NCBI GenBank assembly: GCA_017424125.1
Contig: JAFPBM010000162.1
Location: 1 to 11,803 of the forward strand
DNA length: 11,803 nt
Reading direction: 5' to 3'
Origin: Clostridia bacterium
GTDB lineage: Bacteria > Bacillota > Clostridia > Oscillospirales > Acutalibacteraceae
How positions within the stretch are numbered: the stretch's first letter is position 1; every line of letters begins with the position of its first letter. Shown piece after piece: positions 7,152 through 11,803 of this stretch. A program made the translations under genes and the position numbers. The notes beneath the pieces are model-generated. The model saw only the letters and a program-made list of their open reading frames with translations. It did no database searches and was not told where the DNA came from.

Positions 7152-8399
7152 ATGTCCACTAACACAAATGATAAACAAATAAGATGTTCTTTTTGCGGCA
7201 AAACACAGGACGAGGTTTCTCGTTTAGTGGAGGGGCCGGGTGTGTATATATGCGACCGCTGTGTTGAGTTTTGCAGTTCGCTCATTTTTGATGAACCGCT
7301 TCCGCAAAGGAACAAAAAAGCGGATAAAGAGGAGTTTAACCTCTTAAAACCCGCCGAAATAAAGAGCCGTCTTGACGAGTACGTAATCGGACAGGAAGAG
7401 GCAAAAATAACCCTTTCGGTTGCGGTTTATAACCATTATAAACGCATAATGTCGAAGGGTGATTCAGACGTTGAACTTTCCAAAAGCAACGTGCTTATGC
7501 TTGGTCCCACAGGCGTCGGCAAAACCCTTTTGGCACAAACTTTGGCGCGTGTTTTAGACGTGCCGATTGCCATAACCGACGCTACCACGTTAACCGAGGC
7601 GGGCTACGTCGGCGAAGACGTTGAGAACATACTTCTCCGTCTTATTCAAGCGGCAGATTTTGATATAGAACGTGCCGAAAAAGGCATAATCTATATCGAC
7701 GAGGTTGATAAGATTGCGCGCAAATCGGAAAACACTTCCATAACGCGTGACGTCAGCGGTGAGGGTGTTCAACAGGCGCTTCTCAAGATATTGGAAGGCA
7801 CCGTTTCAAACGTTCCTCCGCAGGGCGGCAGAAAACATCCGCAACAGGAATTCATACAAATTGATACCACCAACATACTGTTTATATGCGCAGGTGCCTT
7901 TGACGGAATTGATAAGGTAATCGAAAAGCGCATAGGCGGCAGCAGTCTTGGCTTTGGGGCAGAGGTTAAGTCGGAGAATGATATCAAAACAGAGGCATCA
8001 CTCGTTGTGCCCACTCACCAAGACCTTGTAAAGTTTGGTATGATACCCGAACTTGTCGGACGTCTGCCCGTTATAACGGCACTTAAAGGTATGGACCGCG
8101 AGTCACTTATAAAGATAATGACCGAACCGAAAAATTCGGTTATCCGTCAGTATGAAGCGCTTTTTCTTATGGACGGCGTTGAACTTGAGTTTATGCCCGA
8201 AGCACTTGCGAAAATTGCCGATATAACAATCGAACGCAAAACGGGGGCAAGAGGTCTACGCTCGGTTATAGAGGGCGTACTTCAAAATATAATGTTCGAA
8301 ATTCCGTCTGATAACACCGTAAAACGTGTGGTAATCACCGAAAAAACGGTAGAAGGCGGCGAACCTGTAATAGAAAGAGCCAAAGCGGCTAATCAGTAA
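7152..8399 (+). CDS. clpX: ATP-dependent Clp protease ATP-binding subunit ClpX
   Basis: ClpX is the hexameric AAA+ unfoldase that feeds substrates into ClpP. The 415-residue protein has the four-cysteine zinc-binding domain (C12, C15, C34, C37), Walker A GPTGVGKT (118-125), the pore loop GYVGED (151-156), Walker B IIYIDE (179-184) and the sensor-2 arginine R367 in KTGARG. The ClpP-docking tripeptide of the IGF loop is present as L266-G267-F268. The ATG at 7152 follows AAGGGG, which spans the clpP stop, and starts just before the zinc domain as usual. A strong terminator follows directly. No lon gene comes next, unlike the clpX-lon order of many bacteria. Gene context (tig-clpP-clpX) supports a shared proteostasis locus. 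Confidence 0.98.
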   Translation: MSTNTNDKQIRCSFCGKTQDEVSRLVEGPGVYICDRCVEFCSSLIFDEPLPQRNKKADKEEFNLLKPAEIKSRLDEYVIGQEEAKITLSVAVYNHYKRIMSKGDSDVELSKSNVLMLGPTGVGKTLLAQTLARVLDVPIAITDATTLTEAGYVGEDVENILLRLIQAADFDIERAEKGIIYIDEVDKIARKSENTSITRDVSGEGVQQALLKILEGTVSNVPPQGGRKHPQQEFIQIDTTNILFICAGAFDGIDKVIEKRIGGSSLGFGAEVKSENDIKTEASLVVPTHQDLVKFGMIPELVGRLPVITALKGMDRESLIKIMTEPKNSVIRQYEALFLMDGVELEFMPEALAKIADITIERKTGARGLRSVIEGVLQNIMFEIPSDNTVKRVVITEKTVEGGEPVIERAKAANQ

Positions 8400-8401
8400 T
8401 C

Positions 8402-8437
8402 AAAAAGGACAGAGAAAACGTTTCTCTGTCCTTTTTT
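8402..8437 (+). terminator. Strong intrinsic terminator after clpX
   Basis: A perfect 16-bp stem (8402-8417 with 8421-8436) is closed by the 3-nt loop ACG. The GC-containing core AGGACAGAG/CTCTGTCCT is followed by a run of six T residues (8432-8437). It begins 2 nt after the clpX stop and separates the clpPX unit from glmM. Confidence 0.93.
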
Positions 8438-8627
8438 GTGTAAATTTTGAAAAGCACTTTTTTGAAAGTTTTTTGTATAATATGCCCTATGTTTTTGAAT
8501 AATAATAAGTAAAGATTAAAAAGTGCACAAAAAATCGGTGCAAAAATAGAAAACAGATGAAAAGTTTTATTGCTTGTGTTAAAATAATAAGGTAAACCGA
8601 ACACATAATTTTGAAAGGATGATTGTT
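8438..8627 (+). promoter_or_regulatory. Intergenic promoter region of glmM
   Basis: This AT-rich 190-base gap contains no credible gene. Two possible promoters are seen. The better is ATGAAA (8557-8562), 17 bp, then TAAAAT (8580-8585) with an upstream TG, giving the extended -10 TGTTAAAAT and a start near 8592. The other is TATAAT at 8476-8481, a perfect -10 hexamer but without a matching -35. A long leader would result from the upstream one, yet I see no recognised riboswitch fold in it; the only inverted repeat is a weak TGCAC/GTGCA pair (8524-8528 and 8538-8542). The ribosome binding site GAAAGGA (8613-8619) lies at the end. Confidence 0.5.
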
Positions 8628-9977
8628 TTGGGTAGATTATTTGGTACAGACGGCGTAAGAGGTATTGCTAATACAGAACTTTCTTGTGAAACTGCAATGC
8701 AAATCGGTCGCGCCGCCGCTACAGTTTTGGCAGAGGGCGGACGTCGCAGACCTGTGTTTGTTGTCGGCTGTGATACACGTACTTCGTCAGATATGTTATC
8801 AAGCGCGTTAATAGCAGGACTTTGCTCGGTTGGTGCCGACGTTATAAACGTTTCGGTTGTTCCGACTCCTGCGGTTGCTTTCCTTGTTGGAAAATATAAA
8901 GCAGATGCCGGTGTAATGATTTCGGCATCGCACAACTCGGCAGAATATAACGGAATCAAAATCTTCAGCGGTGACGGATTCAAACTTCCCGATATGCTTG
9001 AAGAACAGGTAGAGGATATCGTTCTCGGCAAACGCGAACTCGGGGAATATCCTATCGGTCACGACGTCGGCAAGGTAACCGTTGCCACCAACGCTGTTAA
9101 GGATTACTGTGACCATGTTAAGAGTTGCGTACTTTATTCACTTGACGGACTTAATATTGCCGTCGACTGTGCAAACGGCTCGGCAAGTGCCACTGCCGCA
9201 CAGATTTTTGATGCACTTGGCGCAAATGCCCACATTCTTAACGCTTCACCTGACGGACAGAATATAAACAAAGATTGCGGTTCAACACATATGGAAGCAC
9301 TTGCAAAATACGTTGTTGATAATAAACTCGACGTGGGTGTTGCTTTCGACGGTGATGCTGACAGATGTCTTTGCGTTGACGAAAACGGCGAATATGTTGA
9401 CGGCGACGAAATTATGGCAATCTGCGCTACCGACCTTAAAGAGCGTGGAAGACTCGCCAAAAATACCGCAGTTGGTACAATTATGACCAACTTCGGCTTC
9501 CAGCGCTTCTGCGAGGCAAACGGAATCCGCTTTGTTGCAACCAAGGTTGGCGACCGTTTCGTGCTTGAAGAAATGTTGCTTGACGATACCGTTTTCGGTG
9601 GCGAACAGTCGGGACACATCATCTTCCGCGATTTCGCAACAACGGGTGACGGTCAACTTACCGCAACACAACTTTTATCGCTTATGCGCCGCAAGAATGA
9701 AAAACTTTCCGAACTTAAAAAGGTAATGAAAAAATGCCCGCAGACCACAATCAACCTTAAGGTAACGGCAGAGGGCAAATTGCGTTACTATACCGATGAA
9801 AAGATTAAAGACGCCGTTGAAAAGGTTAAAACCGAATTAGGAACCACAGGCAGAATCGTTGTTCGTCCCTCGGGAACAGAACCGCTTATTCGTGTAATGG
9901 TAGAGGGCGACGATGCAAAACAGATAGAAAAACTTGCCAAGGAAGTTGCGGCGGTTATAAAAAAAGAACTTGCGTAA
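8628..9977 (+). CDS. glmM: Phosphoglucosamine mutase
   Basis: GlmM interconverts glucosamine-6-phosphate and glucosamine-1-phosphate on the route to UDP-GlcNAc and peptidoglycan. I choose the TTG at 8628: it gives the family N-terminus MGRLFGTDGVRG and lies 8 nt after GAAAGGA. The in-frame ATG at 8619 begins on the last base of that ribosome binding site and would add three residues. The product then has 449 residues, as expected. Key elements are the phosphorylated serine S101 in ISASHN, the metal-binding loop DGDADR (241-246), the sugar-binding GGEQSGH (324-330) and the phosphate-binding RPSGTEP (413-419). All catalytic motifs are intact. It is followed 71 nt later by glmS, whose product supplies its substrate. 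Confidence 0.97.
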   Translation: MGRLFGTDGVRGIANTELSCETAMQIGRAAATVLAEGGRRRPVFVVGCDTRTSSDMLSSALIAGLCSVGADVINVSVVPTPAVAFLVGKYKADAGVMISASHNSAEYNGIKIFSGDGFKLPDMLEEQVEDIVLGKRELGEYPIGHDVGKVTVATNAVKDYCDHVKSCVLYSLDGLNIAVDCANGSASATAAQIFDALGANAHILNASPDGQNINKDCGSTHMEALAKYVVDNKLDVGVAFDGDADRCLCVDENGEYVDGDEIMAICATDLKERGRLAKNTAVGTIMTNFGFQRFCEANGIRFVATKVGDRFVLEEMLLDDTVFGGEQSGHIIFRDFATTGDGQLTATQLLSLMRRKNEKLSELKKVMKKCPQTTINLKVTAEGKLRYYTDEKIKDAVEKVKTELGTTGRIVVRPSGTEPLIRVMVEGDDAKQIEKLAKEVAAVIKKELA

Positions 9978-9989
9978 AAAATAGTATTG

Positions 9990-10022
9990 TTCAGTGTGAC
10001 GGATTATCGCCGTCACACTGAA
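9990..10022 (+). repeat. 13-bp hairpin in the glmM-glmS gap
   Basis: An inverted repeat pairs 9990-10002 with 10010-10022 perfectly, around a 7-nt loop (10003-10009). The core is CAGTGTGACGG/CCGTCACACTG. On the plus strand it is followed by an A run and then only TTTT, so it is a poor classical terminator, although partial attenuation is possible. It lies 12 nt after the glmM stop and ends 8 nt before the glmS ribosome binding site. It could be a transcript-stabilising or processing element, or a copy of a dispersed intergenic palindrome. Confidence 0.8.
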
Positions 10023-10030
10023 AAAATTTT

Positions 10031-10041
10031 GGAGAGGGAAG
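10031..10041 (+). promoter_or_regulatory. Ribosome binding site that supports the TTG start of glmS
   Basis: GGAGAGGGAAG lies 7 nt before the TTG at 10049. No ATG or GTG gives an in-frame start next to the catalytic cysteine codon, so TTG is the only start consistent with the enzyme mechanism. Confidence 0.8.
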
Positions 10042-10048
10042 ATTTCTT

Positions 10049-11803
10049 TTGTGTGGAATAGTTGGCTATACGGGTGGAAAACAGGCGTTGCCAATACTTA
10101 TAAAAGGCCTTTCAGCATTAGAATACAGAGGATACGATTCTGCCGGTGTTTCGGTATACGAAGATAAAATTGTAACCATAAAAGCAGAGGGTAAACTCAA
10201 AAACTTAGAAACAAAACTCAAAGCGGGAGAAAAACTGCGCGGTACTATCGGTATCGGTCATACCCGCTGGGCAACCCACGGAGAGCCGTCCGAGACCAAT
10301 GCGCATCCGCATCTATCAAAAAATCTGTCGCTCGTTCATAACGGAATAGTAGAAAACCACGTAGAACTTGAAGAAATGCTTCGTAAAAAGGGATATTCGT
10401 TCCGTTCTGCAACCGATACCGAGGCGGCGGCTCATCTTATAGACCTTTATTTTTGTGAAACCCACAACCCACGCGAAGCGCTTTTTAAAGCGGTACGCCA
10501 CCTAAAAGGCTCGTTTTCGTTTTGCGTTATGTTTAAGTGTGACCGCGAAACAGTATATGCCGTAAGAAAGGGAAGTCCCCTTATCTGCGCCCAGTCGGCA
10601 GAGGGCGGTTACGTAGCGTCCGATATAACCGCGGTTTTGCCCTACGTTAAAAATTATTATGCACTGCCCGAGGGCGTTGTGGCAGAAATAAAACCGCAAA
10701 GCATTAAGTTTTTTTCTTCGCCAAATAACGAAATATCGTGCGAAAAGAAAAAAATCGAATGGGATGCCCAGTCGGCTCAAAAATGCGGATATAATCATTA
10801 TATGCTAAAGGAAATCAACGAACAACCCGAAGCAATAAAGAACACGGTTATGCCTCGCCTGCGTGACGGAATCCCTGTTTTTGACTGTGATATGCTTGAC
10901 CGCGTTGGTACCGAAATTACCGATATAAAAATTGTCGCTTGCGGTACCGCAATGCACGCGGGACTGCTTGGAAAAACGCTTATAGAACGTTTTGCGCGTG
11001 TGCCTGTATCGGTCGAGATTGCGTCTGAATTCCGATATTCCAATCCAATAATAAATAAAAATACTTTAATGATTTTTATATCACAATCGGGCGAAACAGC
11101 CGACACAATCGCCGCGCTTAACCTGTCGCGTGAGATGGGGGCGAAAACGCTTGCAATAGTCAACGTTGTGGGTTCGTCGGTTGCGCGCCTTGCCGATTAC
11201 GTGATATATACCTGGGCGGGACCCGAGATTGCCGTTGCATCAACCAAGGCGTTCACCGTTCAGTGTGCTGTAATGTATCAAATCGCTTTCAAACTCGCTC
11301 TTGCAAGAAGACAGATAAGCGAAGGACGCTGTCGCGAACTTTGTAAAAGTCTTTCGGAAGAGGTGCCGGGCGTTGTTTCCGCCGTACTCTCTATGAGTGG
11401 CAGAATTAAACGTGTGGCAGAAAAACTCTCGCTTTATGAAAATATGTTTTTCATAGGTAGGGGAGTTGATAACGAAATTTGCAAAGAGGCTTCTTTGAAA
11501 CTTAAAGAGGTTTCGTATATACACAGCGAATCTTACCCCGCGGGTGAACTTAAACACGGCACTATTTCGCTCGTTGATGATAACGTGCCGATTGTGGCGC
11601 TTTTCACCGAAAGTGATTTGCTTGAAAAAACAATGAACAACGTGCGTGAGGCAAAGTCACGCGGGGCAACGGTTTTTTCTGTTTGCACCAAAGAGTGTGA
11701 GGCGTCAGCCGAAAACGTATCAGACTATCTGATTACACTTCCTGCGGTGTCCGTGCCGTTCGCACCGTTACTTGCGGGTGTTGCTTTTCAACTTTTGGCA
11801 TAT
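10049..11803 (+). CDS. glmS: Glutamine-fructose-6-phosphate aminotransferase (isomerizing), 3'-truncated
   Basis: GlmS makes glucosamine-6-phosphate from fructose-6-phosphate and glutamine, the first committed step of amino-sugar synthesis. The frame is open to the last base of the window with 585 codons; about 20-25 C-terminal residues are missing compared with the usual 600-610. The start is TTG at 10049, because Cys must follow the removed Met: TGT at 10052 begins CGIVGYTGG, with the nucleophile C2. The glutaminase domain continues with YRGYDSAGV, GHTRWATHG and VHNGIVEN. The isomerase half has two SIS domains: CGTAMHAG (298-305), SQSGETAD (345-352), WAGPEIAVASTKAF, then KLKEVSYIHSE and GELKHG. 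Residue 301 is Ala where Escherichia coli has Ser303; the change is conservative. The ribosome binding site is GGAGAGGG (10031-10038). Confidence 0.96.
   Translation, partial: MCGIVGYTGGKQALPILIKGLSALEYRGYDSAGVSVYEDKIVTIKAEGKLKNLETKLKAGEKLRGTIGIGHTRWATHGEPSETNAHPHLSKNLSLVHNGIVENHVELEEMLRKKGYSFRSATDTEAAAHLIDLYFCETHNPREALFKAVRHLKGSFSFCVMFKCDRETVYAVRKGSPLICAQSAEGGYVASDITAVLPYVKNYYALPEGVVAEIKPQSIKFFSSPNNEISCEKKKIEWDAQSAQKCGYNHYMLKEINEQPEAIKNTVMPRLRDGIPVFDCDMLDRVGTEITDIKIVACGTAMHAGLLGKTLIERFARVPVSVEIASEFRYSNPIINKNTLMIFISQSGETADTIAALNLSREMGAKTLAIVNVVGSSVARLADYVIYTWAGPEIAVASTKAFTVQCAVMYQIAFKLALARRQISEGRCRELCKSLSEEVPGVVSAVLSMSGRIKRVAEKLSLYENMFFIGRGVDNEICKEASLKLKEVSYIHSESYPAGELKHGTISLVDDNVPIVALFTESDLLEKTMNNVREAKSRGATVFSVCTKECEASAENVSDYLITLPAVSVPFAPLLAGVAFQLLAY

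Noticed and set aside
8389..8604. 71-residue minus-strand open frame in the clpX-glmM gap, rich in Phe and Leu
   Set aside because: It lies over the clpX terminator and an AT-rich promoter region; the apparent hydrophobic protein comes from AT-rich composition, and no ribosome binding site or known family supports it.
8438..8618. Possible riboswitch in the glmM leader
   Set aside because: Only a weak 5-bp inverted repeat is present; no conserved aptamer motif is recognised and composition is simple AT-rich.
8808..9671. Several minus-strand open frames of 100-160 codons inside glmM
   Set aside because: glmM is intact with all motifs, so these are antisense shadows caused by its codon composition.
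9990..10022. Calling the glmM-glmS hairpin a standard rho-independent terminator
   Set aside because: It is followed by six A residues before a short TTTT, and glmS would be left without any visible promoter; its function is therefore left open.
1..11803. CRISPR arrays, insertion sequences, tRNA or rRNA genes, phage or defence genes
   Set aside because: No spaced repeats, transposase or integrase motifs, RNA-gene folds or defence-associated domains were seen; every long plus-strand frame is a recognisable chromosomal gene.

Overview
This window looks like ordinary chromosome from a low-to-mid GC Gram-positive bacterium of the class Clostridia, probably an uncultured gut Oscillospirales-type lineage. 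That placement is inference from four things: strong AGGAGG-type ribosome binding sites, the gene complement (RbgA, a DUF1540 protein, ClpP next to ClpX after trigger factor), short operon spacings, and clostridial-style protein sequences. No mobile element, CRISPR array, tRNA, rRNA or defence-type cassette is visible, and I did not find a convincing undescribed system.

Layout. (1) Positions 1-4000 hold a tightly packed plus-strand operon. It contains the 3' part of rbgA (circularly permuted ribosome-assembly GTPase), rnhB (RNase HII), a YraN/UPF0102 nuclease-fold protein, an M19-family dipeptidase and thrC (threonine synthase). Each junction overlaps or is separated by at most 1 nt. (2) A perfect 12-bp hairpin at 4001-4030 lies between thrC and a convergent minus-strand gene for a 59-residue protein with ten cysteines (DUF1540). 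(3) Divergent from that gene is a cytoplasmic calcineurin-like metallophosphoesterase (4297-4977). (4) A protein-quality-control block follows: tig (trigger factor with an unusual lysine-rich tail), a terminator, then clpP and clpX 11 nt apart, then a strong terminator at 8402-8437. (5) An amino-sugar block closes the window: glmM and glmS, the latter cut by the window end. They are separated by 71 nt containing a 13-bp hairpin.

How the genes fit together. RbgA, RNase HII and YraN are housekeeping functions in ribosome assembly and nucleic-acid maintenance. Trigger factor and ClpXP are the folding and degradation arms of cytosolic proteostasis. GlmS makes glucosamine-6-phosphate and GlmM isomerises it to glucosamine-1-phosphate for UDP-GlcNAc and peptidoglycan synthesis, so the last two genes catalyse consecutive steps. 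Dipeptidase and threonine synthase are translationally coupled but have no obvious shared pathway.

Start-site notes. The starts for thrC, tig, clpP, DUF1540, glmM and glmS are chosen from Shine-Dalgarno spacing and family N-termini, and are internal to the longest open frames. glmM and glmS both appear to start at TTG. Three plus-strand units (tig, clpP, glmM) have plausible extended -10 (TGnTATAAT-like) promoters.
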